DNA of 64,000 bases, taken from contig NC_081405.1 of the NCBI RefSeq assembly GCF_030272615.1, forward strand, positions 157,373,454 to 157,437,453, in the 5' to 3' direction. Shown here piece by piece: positions 12,831-25,974 of the stretch (positions are counted from its first letter, which is position 1; every line of letters starts with the position of its first letter). The notes below the pieces were generated by a model that was not told the origin of the DNA, did not search any database, and saw only the letters and a list, made by a program, of their open reading frames with translations. Position numbers and translations under genes: made by a program. Source of the stretch: Cryptomeria japonica (taxonomy: Eukaryota > Streptophyta > Pinopsida > Cupressales > Cupressaceae).

Positions 12831-13135
12831 TTTTTTTAAATTAAAAACTTTTTTTAATATGTTTTTAAATTAATTTTTTTAATAAACTTTTTAATTTTAG
12901 TTTTTAATAAATAAAAAAAAAAAACCTTTTTAATAAAGTTTTTTTTCTTTAATAATCTTTTATTAAAGTTTTTTTTAATATCAAAAATTAAAAAAAAAAA
13001 AAATCACTCGCGCCTTTTTTTTCAATTTTTTCTTTATTATTTTTAAATAAAGTTTTTTTTCATGGGCATTTAATAAATTGTTTTTATTAAGATTTTTAAA
13101 ATCTTTTAAAAACCAAATTTTCTTTAAATAAGCAA
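12831..13135. repeat. AT homopolymer-rich low-complexity tract
   Basis: Alternating T-runs and A-runs with almost no G or C, immediately after the GC-rich minisatellite. Confidence 0.75.
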
Positions 13136-13139
13136 AAAT

Positions 13140-14446
13140 GGGAACAAAATTTTTTCTTGTCACTTCATACCTGTTTGCAACGCTTCCAATCAGCAACCAG
13201 GATCGATTTGTTCCTTTATATCTCTTGGCCACATCCCAATCGGAGGCATATTTTTCTGTAGTATTCTACATGGCTTCTTGGTGGCATCATCTTCATGTTT
13301 CCAGATTTGCACTCTTCATGTTGTATGCTATTGCATGAGCAATGTTGTACTCGCACTATCATAAAGTGCCACACCTCTTTGTATCTTGTCTTTGATGACA
13401 TATTTGATGTAATCCTCTTGTACACGTAGATTGGGAATATCTTGTGAGACTTGGTGCATGGCTCCAGTTGAGACATAGATTGTACACATTTGTGCATGGC
13501 TCCCATGAGACTTTGATTGTACCGGTATTTCTGCTATTTACGAGTATCCAGATGATGCTCAAAGCAGGTTGTCTCCATGCTTGATCTTCATTTTGTTGCA
13601 GCGAGTGATTCATCGTCATCGACATTGGTACCTGGTTTTGTCACACTTTGACATTATTGGTGCAACATTGGCTCTCTTTCTTCCTCATGGGGAGGTATTT
13701 TGGTCAACATCATTGGACCATCTTTGCAGGAGATTTTACATTGAGGGGGGGCTTCATGGTCTCTTCTTCTCTCTTATTCATCATGTATATAGTTTTCATC
13801 TCTCTTTTTGGGGGAGGGTTTTTTCCCATTGGGTTTTTCTTTCTTTCCCCGCTTTATGAGAGATTTCATTGCATTGGTTTGCATGCATTTGTATTTGTAC
13901 ATGGGTACCTAACATGGCCTTGTAGGCGGAACCCATCTTCCATTGCTTAGCTGCATTGTAGACTTAAGTGCATTCCCCTAAGTTGCACTTAAGGGGGGGT
14001 GTTGGTGTAATTAATTATTCATGTTGGATATTATTACACCTTACTTAAGTTTACTTAGGATAATGCATTTCATAGTAGTTTGGGTTTGAGACACTTGGGT
14101 GTTTGTGCCACATTGAGATAGTGTGTGTAGGAGAATTTCTACCTTTTGTGGTCTTGTTGTTACATTCCACCTTTGGTGGATGATCCACCTCATGTGGAAT
14201 ATTATAATGTTTCTCCTACCTACCCCTACTTATCCCTACCTACCCTTGTTTCTTATTGAGCCACATATCATGTTTGTGTGCTCACATATCCATATAGCCT
14301 TGCCTATATAAGCAGGCTCATTTACATTGTATGTAACAACAACCATTTTTATCTATTGATGAGAATACAGTTTATTCTTGTCCTATATTTTGTCTCTCTT
14401 ATTTGTGCTTTCCATTGCCTCTAGATCTTGGCAAAATCTCACACCA
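13140..14446 (+). mobile_element. 3' end of an LTR retrotransposon (internal tail plus LTR)
   Basis: A G-rich polypurine tract (AAGGGGGGG, about 13991-13999) is followed by a putative LTR starting TGGTGTAATTAA at 14003 and ending TCACACCA at 14446. The ends form a TGGTGT/ACACCA inverted pair. A TATA-like CCTATATAAGC lies near 14305. The upstream sequence to 13140 is non-coding and resembles the tail after pol. No 5' LTR or pol is seen, so this is a truncated end. Confidence 0.6.
14003..14446 (+). repeat. Putative 3' LTR
   Basis: 444 bp bounded by TGGTGT and ACACCA, just downstream of a polypurine tract. The exact start could be 3 bp earlier (TGTTGGTG). Confidence 0.55.
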
Positions 14447-14450
14447 TGCT

Positions 14451-14560
14451 TGGGCGCTCTTCATATATAAATTAATTTATTTTGTTTTCCCTCTCCAACT
14501 TGGGCGCTCTTTTTATATAGTTTAATTTAACTTGTTTTCCCTCTCCAACTTGGGCGCTAC
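14451..14560. repeat. 50-bp tandem repeat
   Basis: TGGGCGCTCTT recurs at 14451 and 14501, and TGGGCGCTAC at 14551. Each spacer contains TTGTTTTCCCTCTCCAACT. Confidence 0.8.
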
Positions 14561-15366
14561 TCTAAGGAAGGGTCCTGAAAAGCATTTGTAATAATTATTA
14601 ATTATTTGGCTCCCCAAAAGGGAGGTGTTTCGCATGAAATAGGCCCCTTTTTACGATGGGGACATGAAATGGACAAATTGAAGTTCAAAACCAAAGAAAT
14701 GAGATTGAGTCACTCAGCTAGTAACAAACACATTCTATAATTGTAGAATATTCTATATTATTAATTATTGTGTTCAAACATTAAAGTCTGGAAATCAAAG
14801 GTTTGGAAGAAAAAGCTCTATGTGAGATTTGCCTTGTACACATTCAATACGCATATTGTGAATATTGTCTCATTTTATTCATTATTAATACCTGAGGAAC
14901 ATTTTTGCTTTGGGGCATCTTCACAGTTTTTTACATTTTTTGACATCAACTAGATTGTAGAAGCACCCTTAAATAATTGTAATGACGAAAGCAGTTGCAA
15001 TTCATAATCTTGTCCAATACAGCAGGTTTGAGAAAACAAGAAGTTTCAGTATTTTAAACTGTTTGAGCAGAATCATGGAACACAGCCCTTTCCATTGTAT
15101 TGAATGGCAATCTTTGTTTCTAGTGGTATTCTTTTACAGTAAATGTTATATTGTAAACAATCCTACATAAAATTAGTCAGATTCAACAAAGTTGGCCTTA
15201 AAATAAATGTACAACTTCGTTTGTTTATCCTTCAGCCCTGCTAATATATCTACTGTTCTTGTTCCTTGTGAAATTTTGTCAAGAACATGTAATTTATCTT
15301 TGTGTGTTATTTTGGTTGTTGTATTGGGCATATCTTCATATATTGATGTATTTAATTCCTTTCAGG
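14561..15366. other. Spacer, no gene seen
   Basis: AT-rich with no supported coding frame. It ends in a good pyrimidine tract before the exon-like segment that follows. Confidence 0.5.
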
Positions 15367-15514
15367 TCTGGGAAGGATGCCATGGACAAGAGCAAGTGGT
15401 CAGCTGAAGCAGCTTCAGAAAATTCATGTTGGTTAACTACAATAAAGGCCTCAGAGAGGCCACATATTGCAGGGATTTATCCTCCACCTCATGTACAGTC
15501 TGTTTGGTCATACA
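15367..15514 (+). CDS. Candidate orphan exon of an unidentified gene
   Basis: A strong acceptor (TTTAATTCCTTTCAG) precedes an open segment and a donor-like AA|GTAAAT follows. The translation contains SGKDAMDKSKWSAEAASENS and KASERPHIAGIYPPPHVQSV, then WSYK, which has a protein-like composition. No start or neighbouring exon could be joined with confidence. It may be a real exon of a long-intron gene, a pseudogene piece or chance. I do not recognise the protein. Confidence 0.3.
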
Positions 15515-17840
15515 AGTAAATTGACGTTGGTACTTTCTTGATTTAAATTTTCCACTTTGTTCCTCAGATTATTCCATGGCGGTTGTCCTATGAATCTTTG
15601 AGTTAACCATGCTTGGTCACAGTGCTTCTTTTGTCATTTGCCAGCTATATAAGGCCACATTACGGGGTGTGAGTTGATTTGAGTTCATTAGAGATTCACA
15701 CCAATGTGATCTGTATGAGGCTAGAAACTGTGGCCTCAGGATAGCTGTCATGAAAGGAATGAAGAGTACCATATTTTTCTTGTTCAGATTCAGATATTTA
15801 GTTTGTATTTGTTCTTGCACTTTTAAAATGTCTTGTCCCGTGCCCATAGGGAGAGTTAAGAATGTTTTGTCACCCATTTCTTGTTTTCCAATACAACAAC
15901 CTTCTTCATGATTTTTCATCCCTTGCTTCTAATTTCTTAGTAAAAACATGGTCTTTATCATTCTTGATTCTGCAGCATACGGTACAGTTTTTCTGTAAGT
16001 TTTCCTCCATTTTTTCTTTTCTTTTTTTTTTTCTATCTGTGAATATTTTCTTTTACACTATCTCCATTGGATGTCTTGCAATTCAAGTTGTATTAAAAAA
16101 GAATCTTTTGCCACAAATTTATGTAACTCTAATGTGGAGTCTTTTATGTTGTGTTTAAAATTTTAAATATTTAGAGGTGGAGTTTTAAACTGTCAAACAA
16201 GATAAAAGCTTATGTATTTACTGGTTACGTGTTTCTGAAAGTGGTATGTAGAGATGGTTCATATACTAGATAAGAAGGATGCAATTGAGCCTTAAAACAT
16301 AGATAAGCTGGCTTCTTTGCACAATTTTTCAATCTTTGTTTTATGAAAGAGTTTACAAAAGCAACAGGTGATAAGAACTGAATTGAATTTCTAGAACTAA
16401 TGAGACCTGTGTTAGAGTGTTATGCCTGGGTATCAATGCACTATTGAAATTATGAAATTGAGAGTGGTAGGCAGAAAGCCCTATATTTGAGTTAAATAAT
16501 GCTGTCAGCTATTTACCATCTCAATTATTTGTCAACTTTAGGTATTACATTTGAAGACTGCCCTCTTTGTGTTTGTTTTCAAATTGGACATCCTATTTAT
16601 AAGAATATTCCTAGGATTCTTGTGGAAATCCTATGTCAAATTTTCATCTTCATCCATGTTTAGCCTGTAACACCTTAGCAGTGTTTAGATGTTGCCTTTA
16701 TTAAGTTAGTTTCACACAGCCGCTTCCAGGTTTATGTTTTCTGCTGTGTGGATTTCTTATAGATTTTTGATCCTTTTTGAGGGATCTCTTAAGTTTGTTG
16801 TGGTGAAGATTTCTACAAGAAGTTTGTTAATGTAGTGTAATTTAAATTGTCCTTGCCTGATTCAGATTTTTTGTGTAGATCAGCAATTACAGGAGTCTAT
16901 GTTACTGATGATTTATTTCCTGAATGATAATTTTTGTTGTGGGCGATCACTGTTCTTGTCTTGAAGCACACTTGATGCTTGAAAGGTAGTTTTGAGACAG
17001 CATATGATTGTGTACTAGCACATTCTGTTGGATTAGTTATTACTAATCAGTTCAGATGATTGTGGAATGTGTATTAGCAAACTAAAATTTTACTATGGTT
17101 CCTGCCTATTGCCATGTGAGATATCAATTTGGTTTATGGGATCCCCCATTGTGCAATCCTGCAAAGGTATTGTCTTTCCCATTTATCTTGTATATTGATC
17201 AATTAAGTGCACATAGCCTACAACACTCTGGTTTCAAACATGTCCCTCTAACACATTCCTTCACCGTCAGCCCTACTCAGGTTGTACATATTTATGTCAA
17301 GGATGAAAGATGTGCATGGCATGTGGCAGACGGCAGACAGTCAGTTTGACTGTACACATAAGGAGCAGAGATATCTTTGACTTAACTGGAGTTCTCATTG
17401 TAGACAAATGATGAAGATATACACAAGTTAAATTTGTGAAATTTTTTAAGGCCTTTGGAAAGCTTGGGCATTATAAGAAAACAATCAATCTTTCTCTTCA
17501 TGGCCTTGCTGAAGGCTTTAATCCATATCTTTCTGGCATTATTGACAGGCAACAGCCACTGCTTTTGTTACTACCATTTTTAAAATCACTTGTCTATATT
17601 TTCTAGCCAGTTGCCTCGTTGATTTGTTATTTTCAAGATTGTTTTGTTCCCAAGTGACTGTTGTCTGTTTTTGGATGTATTGATGATGATTAAGGTCGAT
17701 CGCATCCTTACCTTTGGTTGATGTGGGGTCAGACATTGTTCAGTCAGATCATGCTTTTCCCCATTATTGTTTCTTTACACGTACAATTTATAAAGCTGTA
17801 ATAGTATTTTCTACCACCATCATTTTTCTCTTCTTATCAG
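15515..17840. other. Intron-like spacer
   Basis: T-rich sequence with many pyrimidine tracts, resembling plant intron. An open stretch near 17095-17170 (PAYCHVRYQFGLWDPPLC) is followed by AAG|GTATTG and might be another exon, but its acceptor is poor. Confidence 0.3.
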
Positions 17841-17921
17841 AATATATCTCTATTGGTTGAAACACACCCGATAACTGGACTAGATGAAGCACTCAGATTC
17901 AAGTGCAGACATTGGCAGCTG
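17841..17921 (+). CDS. Candidate orphan exon of an unidentified gene
   Basis: 81 bp between the acceptor TTCTTCTTATCAG and the donor CTG|GTAAGA. The frame reads NISLLVETHPITGLDEALRF then KCRHWQL without a stop. It may belong with the segment at 15367-15514 on the same strand. The function is unknown. Confidence 0.3.
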
Positions 17922-20900
17922 GTAAGACAGACAGTAAATTACAGAGACAAAATATTCAGTGGGTTTTGCCCCCTTCCCATATTAAAAAATTGGGTGGCTG
18001 ATTTGTAATTGTACTCTGCTAATTTATAGCTCTGGACTACCAAAAAAATTGACCCTGTATGATAAAAAACAAGATGTGAATTATTACATTAGCTATTTAA
18101 AAACTCTTTACTACAATAGCATTTCCCAAAAATGGGATTTTGTTTCACATTAATACTTGGCTCCCGGCTCAAAGTATTTCTTGATTTAAAACAAAAGCAA
18201 ACCAGGGGACCTGTTTTAAGGCTCAAGGATGAAGAATGAAATCAAGGATGCACATAAAACTTGCTTGAAGCCCTACTTGAGCAAGATCTCTAATGTTATT
18301 GGACGAGAGCAGCTAGCAACCTAATGTAATCTTTTGTCTACTTCTCACATGCGTTATAACTAACATACGGTAAGCAAATGACTAATAGATGCCTACTGTG
18401 AATTAAGAACACGTTGTCACTAAACCTGAACATTTAGTTGTATCCAAGCTACAACTTTTTATTTTATCTGTGTATGCATGTGATCAAGTCTTGAAGACAT
18501 CCATTTTACGTCTTATACGAAACGAGTTTAATGTTTTTGGATGAACTAATTTGCCAATAAATTGAGTATCTGTAAAAAAGATTTTTTTAATTTGTGTAGA
18601 GTCGCTTTTCTGTAAACTGACCAACGGTTACAAAATCTTAATCAAAGCATTCATCAATACTTTTCATTTGTAAATATCTGTTGGATTTTTGGTGAGGTTT
18701 TCTTTAAGTGTCCCGACTTTGAAGGATTGTTTCTTACCTCAAGAAATAGTGCCCCTATCTTGGTTTAAGTGATAAGAGCAGAACTGACTCTGAGAGAACA
18801 TAATATTACCACAACTATATTGGTTGTACATTCCATCTTCATTCAATGCCTTCTGCTTTTGATCCAAGAGTGCATTATTCTGCCATAAAGTACAAGGAGC
18901 TTGTTTGCATGCGTTTGAAAGGAAGACACATTATAATCCTCTGTAGAGTCCTATTTATATATTGACTTGTATGGTTGCATACACCTTGATGGTCTAGTTG
19001 TAATGTATCTCTTTGTTGGAGAATGCTAAAAATCTCAATCAATTTCTTAGGTTTTCTTGAGTTAATCAAATTGTTTTACAGCACTTTATGAAGTCTTTTA
19101 AGCCACCTTAGGGCGTTAAGACCCTCCGAAGGCCTCTTAAGACCGATTCAGCATGCAATAGTGATTAATGATGATTGACATGTTGTCTTGTATGTTATTG
19201 ATCATTTTTACGGTTAGATGTGACATCATTACCTTCCTACCTTCTATTTAGATTGAATGTTTACAGTTGTTTATATTAAATTCATTCTTCTTAGTGGTGC
19301 TTCTACAAGGTCATCTTACCATGATCACCTCTTCTAGGAGGGGCATATTCATTTGGTTTCACAGACTACCAATTGGTCTCGTTGTTAGTGGTTTGTGCCC
19401 ATGGTTAATGCCTACAAAGTCTCACCTTTAAGCAGGGGTGTAGACATCTGCTTTCATGCAATGACAATAAATCATCTTTTAATTGTCGTTAGAGCCACAA
19501 CCCATGCTTATAAATCTATTTTTTTTGTTATTAAGAGGCCTCAGTTTTATTTCATCTTGGATCATATTAGAGTAGCTTGCAATTTTTCACAGGGTGAAAA
19601 CTACCCTGGCAATGAATTTTCATAACCATTCTTTCTAGATACTTAAGGTTTGTCAGTGTACACACGTGTAGTTGTGTGTTGTGCAAACATGCGTATGCAC
19701 AACACACACAAATACTCATTTATATATACCTTGAAATATACGAGGACTTCTTGGGGGGAACTCCATTTTACCTCATAGATGGTTTGTCAATGTATCTTTA
19801 TAATGTATCTTTATAATGTATCTTTATTATCACTCTTTCTGGGTGTTCTTTGTGAGGATTATGAATCATTCACCTTGCAAATCTCTGAGTCTTTGTGAAT
19901 TATATTTAGTTGTCTAGATGATAGATAATGTATCGTCTCCAAATACTAAATAGTGAACAAAATAGGAAGCTTATTTAAAGGTGGAAACATTATTTATTTA
20001 TTGAAATATTTGAGATATGAGTAAGAAAAGATTTAATAGGCATTATTTAAGACAATAGGAAAATAGTAATAATTAGAATTTAAAAAAAATGTATTACAAG
20101 ATGTATTTTGGTTTAATGTAGTACATATATATTTTTGCACTAATTAAAAAATTGATAATAAATAAAATATTATTTTATATATAAAATTATATGTGCAATA
20201 GAAAATAAAAAAATGAAAATATTTATTTTAAAAATTCAAGAAAATAACAAACTAAATCTTTATAGAATTTTTTACAACTTATCACTTCACACTTTTTCAA
20301 AATTTTGATTAATTGTTCAATATAATTGACAAATTAAAAAAATAAAGCATTTTTTTCTAAATTTGAAAATTGGGACACACTTATGATCTCATCTCAATAA
20401 CTAGCTAAACTCTAATTCCAAAGGAAATTTAGCTAAATACGCTATGTCTTACTTGACTTGAGAGTGAAATTGCTAAATAGACAAATTTAACAATTTTATA
20501 ATGAGAAACAAGTACATAACACATGATGCACAAAGCAAAATAACATAACTCGGAAGATGCCTTAGGAAAAATATTTTGAGAATAACTCAATAATAAAGAA
20601 GTATTTAATGTATTATCATGAATACTAAATTACAATACACTATCGGAGTATCCATTCCTTCAATCACAATCTTCAATCGTTTCTAGTGATTTTTTTTTTC
20701 ATGTAAACTCTATGCAAATAGAAGTACATATATCCTCCATTCAAAGTATAATATAAATAGGCAAACCTGAAATAAAAAAATTATATGCCAAATCCATGAG
20801 TCAAAAAATAATGTCCAAATCTAAGGCACAAATTCCAACCTCCAAGTCAAAATGAGTCATCAATCCAAATGTTCAAATGGGGTGCTCTATTTTGAATTTG

Positions 20901-22689
20901 TTCACCTTTAAATCCTTCTTACACACAATATATGGTTAGAAATTCTTTACTTTTCTAGTCCATATTGTAACTCTATGTTATATGATCTTACACATCTTAG
21001 AATGTTATAGTTGGTCTTACACATCTAACATGCCAAATGCTCTTACAAGACATCTTTTTACGTTTTACAAATGGTGAAGAGTACCACTCCAAGTAGGACA
21101 CTCTATTTCTATGCAAGCATATTAATTTATTAAGTAAAATAAATACAAACATTAGGGATTACAAGCGTAGGACACTAAATCCTAGGATAATTGTCTTGTA
21201 GGGTTCAATTTTCAATCCTCATACTATATAAGTATTTTAAAAAATAATCTAGCATTGTTGCTTTCCCTTTCTATTCATCTCTCTTCAAATCCTCTCTTTC
21301 TTTATCTTTATAATCTCAATCAAATTGGAACACCTTATATTCCTATATTTGGCAATGAAAATAGTTGAGGGAATTGGCTTCATCCTAGAAAGTTAGATGG
21401 TTGACTATAGAAAAATGTTAGAAGTCTATGTGGTGAAATGTTGTGGGAGTTGGACTACACATCATGGCATGGGGGAGTCTTAGACCCCATTCAAGCTATG
21501 GTTGCAACTACATGAGGTTTGGTTGTGTCATGGTTACTACATTATGAATAAAGTATATTGTTGGAATATAAATTGTAATGCAAATGCATATGTGATATTA
21601 TTGGAGTACATGCAACGACAATAGAGGATATATAGATCTTTTGGGAGGTGTTGTGGATTTTGAAAGTCATTAGAAGGTTGTCTTTACTATCGAAATCCAT
21701 GGTTTAGTCTCGGTGGTATTGTTAGAAGAATGTTTCATTATTCATGGATATTAGTCAACAAATGGTGACTACGTCATTATGGGAGTATAACACTCTTTCT
21801 AAAATTCAAATTTTATTAACAACTTAAACTTAAATAACACAAGTACACTATGTGTATGTTAGCACTAAATAAATTGTTTTATATATATATATATTTTTTT
21901 TACAAATTGTAGTGGCACCAACCCCTTATTCAAATTATGATCACTAGAGTTACAACTCCCTTATCAATCTGAAATACTTCTCACACAAATTTGCTGCAAA
22001 GTCTTCCTCAAATCTATCATAAAATGAACTCAACAATCTCCTTTAAAATTTGCACCAATTCCTTCATCAATTTTGCTTTGAAATGACCATAAATTCTTTA
22101 CAACTTTTTCTTCACTATTTGTTGTAATTATACCACCTTCAAATCTGATATAAATCAGACCAAAAATTTGTTCGTGGCGAAAGCCTTTTCTTTTCTTCTA
22201 TACACCCCCAACACTCTTTAGCATTCCATTTCTGATTTCTATACATATGTTTAATTTTAGGAGTCATGCCTTATTGATTGGCATGATGTTTAATAACCAA
22301 ATTACATCAATCAAGACAAATCACAACCCTTGGAGACAAATATCTTAACAAGTCATATAACTTCCTTTTGAATCGCATCCTTCAAGTGAGTCATCACACT
22401 TGTCTTTATTCATTATAATGATTACAAACTAATCATATTGTAGCTTTTTGAGAATAGTCAACAACGACCTTTTACGTGGCAATCAACTTTGTTGACTTGT
22501 CTCTCTTTGACTTAATTTGAATTTATAATTAGTATCACTTCTTTTTAGATTAGTCATTACTTCTTTCCAAGTGCAAATATAGAGTAGGCATGCACTCTAG
22601 TGCACTGACTTGAATTGGATAAGATGGGAGTTCACCCTGGAAAGCATAAGGGTAGCGAGGAGAAGCATGGTGACAAGAAGAAATATTAA
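17922..22689. other. Long AT-rich spacer, no gene seen
   Basis: No supported coding region on either strand. It contains a 12-bp perfect hairpin (19673-19708) and a 13-bp triplicate AATGTATCTTTAT at 19789-19827. Composition between 19900 and 22500 is strongly AT-rich. Confidence 0.45.
19673..19708. repeat. Perfect 12-bp inverted repeat
   Basis: Arms TGTGTGTTGTGC and GCACAACACACA flank a 12-base loop. The role is unknown; no T-run follows, and in a plant nucleus it is not a terminator. Confidence 0.7.
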
Positions 22690-23480
22690 GGAATAAGAAA
22701 AACGCTACATCAATGAGAAAGCACAAGGGTAAAGGCAAGAGCAAGTTCCATTGCCCTCACTGTGATAAGGATGGCCACATAGAAGAGAGGTGTTGAACAC
22801 TTCACCCTAAGTTGGCTCCTTGGGGGAAGAATGGTAAAGGAGTTGCATATCTGGAGAAAGTAGAGGAAATCAATAGGGACTCCTCAAATGAAGAAAAGCA
22901 CATTGTTTGTGCCATGCACAAGAAAGGCATTTTGAAGAAAAGTTGAGCCTCTCATAGTGAAGAGGAGCTTACCCAATTATTCCAAGTAAGAATGCAAATG
23001 TAAGGTAAGGAGATGAATGCTTTATTTGACTCATTTTCTCAGTCCAATATCATTTCTTCCATGCTAGTTAGTGAATTAAATTTGAAGATTGTGCAACACT
23101 CACATCCATAATCTTTGGGGTGATCGCAACATGGAGTAGATATGAGGGTTAGTAAGTGATGAAGTTGGCATCTATCCTGCATTTAGAGTATAAAGATGAA
23201 GTTATGTTTGATGTTGTACCATTAGAAGTGTCTGATATGATTTTTGTAATCCATACTTCCATACAAGGGATGTTATTTATTTTAGGTGCAGCAATCAACA
23301 TGGACTCTAGTTGAAGGGTAGGAATTTCTTTGTCAATTCATTTGTTGGTAGGTAAAGAGTTGTCATTGCTAGCACCCCAAATTCAAGAAGGCTGATCAAT
23401 GCTTTTGGAAGGATTGATTCCCCAACGGATGAGGGACTGAATGTGCGTGAAGTGGCAGTAAATGGTAGTATTGTTAAGCT
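22690..23480 (+). pseudogene. Decayed Ty3/gypsy gag zinc knuckle and aspartic protease
   Basis: At about 22745-22800 the frame gives KFHCPHCDKDGHIEERC, a CCHC nucleic-acid-binding knuckle. Further on, MNALFDSFSQSNIISSMLVS (about 23012-23070) matches a retropepsin flap in which the usual active-site DSG is now DSF. EYKDEVMFDVVPLEVSDMIF (about 23190) fits the later part of the protease. In-frame stops occur between blocks. Reverse transcriptase is absent. Assignment is from remembered gypsy polyprotein patterns. Confidence 0.68.
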
Positions 23481-23604
23481 TTAAAATAATATGGAACACC
23501 AGGGCATAGGGCTATCACACAAGTAAAAGCATGTGCAGGTTGATTTGTTGAGTGAATTAGTCAATAGGGCAGGTTGATGCCCGTAATTGTTTTCATTTCC
23601 ACCA

Positions 23605-24531
23605 TAGATGACACACTCGCAAAGTACTCGACGAGTTTTTGAGCTCTGCGAGTTTTTTTGACTTTAACTCCAGCAAAAACTTGCCTAGTAATCGCAGAGT
23701 TTTTTGCAAAAACTCGGCGAGTTTCTTTTAAAAATTCGAGTAGACTAAAAAAAGAGGCTCAAACATGTGAAAAAATTTGGTCTCTCCGTCAGAATTCATA
23801 TATGGAATATAACATTTAAGTATAAGTGATCACTTATACTTTTAAGTTATATTCCATATATATTGTCAGGATGTTTGAGAGTGGTTTCAGACATCCAAGA
23901 GTTATAATGCAAAATCTAGTTTTTGGAGGATTCTTCAATTTTCCAAACTTAGTCAAATTTCAGGATCCTTCAGCGATGCCCCTTGACCCCAACTTGAGGG
24001 CGTTGCCCCAAACCCCCGTCGAAAAATATAGGGGGAAACTACGCTGATGGAAGTAGGGAAAATTTAACCTCCGAGTCTGATTAGGCTCCATATAACAACA
24101 TAATTAGCATTGAAGAAATCCTAGTATTATACATTTTTGAGTTGAAAGTTTGAAACTATGAGTATGAATGATGAAATTTCAAATATGATGAAAGTTTGAA
24201 ACTAGTTTTAGCTAGAGCTGGGAGGAGAAAGTTGTATTTACTTTTGGTTTTACAAAAACTATTTACTATTTTGCTTCCAACCATCAGCATTTCTCACGAG
24301 GATGCGATTTTGTAGACACTTTGCATTTAAATATATCTAGAATCAGCATGTTTCTTTTGTGTTATCATTTATTGACTCATTGGATGCATCTTCTCATTAA
24401 ATTTTGCAAAAAAAATGCATTTTTTATTAAAATTAAACGTGTTTTTACGTTGCCAAGTTTTTCCCGAGTTTTCGCTGAGTTTTTTTCTCAAGGGCTTGGT
24501 GTGTCGAGCCAAGTTGCGAGTAGTTCAACTA
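23605..24531. mobile_element. Non-autonomous DNA element with CTCG-rich ends (copy 2)
   Basis: Inverted relative of 4842-5870. The left end reads TAGATGACACACTCGC; the right end, reverse-complemented, reads TAGTTGAACTACTCGC, so the 16-bp ends match at most positions. Subterminal repeats of GACGAGTTTT and AACTCGGCGAGTTT type are present. A long palindrome centred on GTGATCAC (about 23797-23862) lies inside. It follows directly after the gypsy remnant. Confidence 0.62.
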
Positions 24532-25974
24532 TCGTTTTGCACATGCTTAAGAGGAGTGAGCTTGAAGGTTTCAAGCCAAGACAAGAGGAATTCTTGAGAT
24601 TACAAGTGGGTGTTTGGGAGTTCTTTATTTGGTTCTTTGTTTGGAAGCTTATGAGGATATATGATCTGAAAGCTCAAATGAATTAGATAATTGGACCATT
24701 AGGGTCATGTCATTCTAGCTCGCAAAGTGCTGTCAAGAAACCTGATGGAGGAGTTCAGCATCAAATTGGTGTAACGGAGATGTTTTTGTACAGTGGCCTA
24801 CTTCTTTGATGCTTATGAAAATTTAGGGATGGTCTAAGACATCTTGGTATCTTTGTTGGCAAATAAGACATCTTTTGGGTTTGATTCAACTCATCGCGGG
24901 CCTCATAAATGTTGTTGTGTTTCAGGGGAAAAATCAAAATGAAGATATAATTAAAAATTGAATATGATTGCATATTCAGATTCCTCTCAAAAAATTTTAC
25001 AATTTCAAAGAAAATGACACCGTGTTATGAGTCCATATGCAAAAGTTATAGCTTCCTGAAGAACTAGATCAATGTGCGTTGTGAAGAGGTGAGCTTGCGT
25101 TCTCCAAAATGGAAAATTCTTCATGCAAGTGGGCATTTCGAGTCCATTTCAAGCTTTCTTTTGTTTACCTCTAGCAGTATCCTGTAATCATTAAAATCTG
25201 TTTGTGGTATGTTCTGTATTTAGCAGTTTTTCAGGTTCCTTGGCCTTCCACATGCATTAAATTCATACAAAAATGTCTTTGTCAAAATTTTGTGTTTTTG
25301 ATTAACATGTATTGATTCATTACAAGCTTCTAGCCAGATCTTCTACTTTCATATTCGTTTCCAAAACCTGAGATACATTGAATTGTTATTTAATTTTGGA
25401 TGTGTCATCTTCAGAAGGGCCAGAAAGCATTAAATTGAAATTGCTCAAGGCAACTAACTATGGGCAATAAATCATCAAAAAATAATGTGTTAAAAAGTGT
25501 CCATCAAGCTTATTCTAGCATCAATGATCACTATGCACACCAGTTAAAAATAGTTGAATAAGAACAACATTCTGATGTCAACATGGAATGCCAAGGAACA
25601 AAGACTAGCCCCTCTGCTTCATACTAATTATCTAATTTCCTATGAAGTATAACTTTTGAATAAATATTGATCTCTAATGAAAAAATGTAATTCTTTTGCA
25701 GCCTACATCAAAATTTAGAAGGAAAAGGAACTTTTGAACACGAGGGACTTAAGCTGACTATAATCTCCAAACAAAAGCTAATCCCATTTTGTAGATTTCA
25801 TTATCTTCACGTAGGAATATTTTTACCAATGTTGTGTCATAGAATGGAAGCTGTCATGCTAGAAAGACCATTTAATCTTGTCGTATTTCTTGAAGCCTGC
25901 AAATTTGCAAGACATGAATAAAAATCAAAAGTTAGGATTGAATTTTTTTCCTCAGGAATCATATCAAATTTATT
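24532..25974. other. 3' flank of the protease gene, no other gene seen
   Basis: No supported coding frame. It presumably includes the 3' UTR and polyadenylation region of the minus-strand protease gene just to the right. Confidence 0.4.

Noticed and set aside
12553-12873. Plus-strand ORF with a VPAGDTG repeat
   Set aside because: A minisatellite whose period is divisible by three; no other coding evidence.
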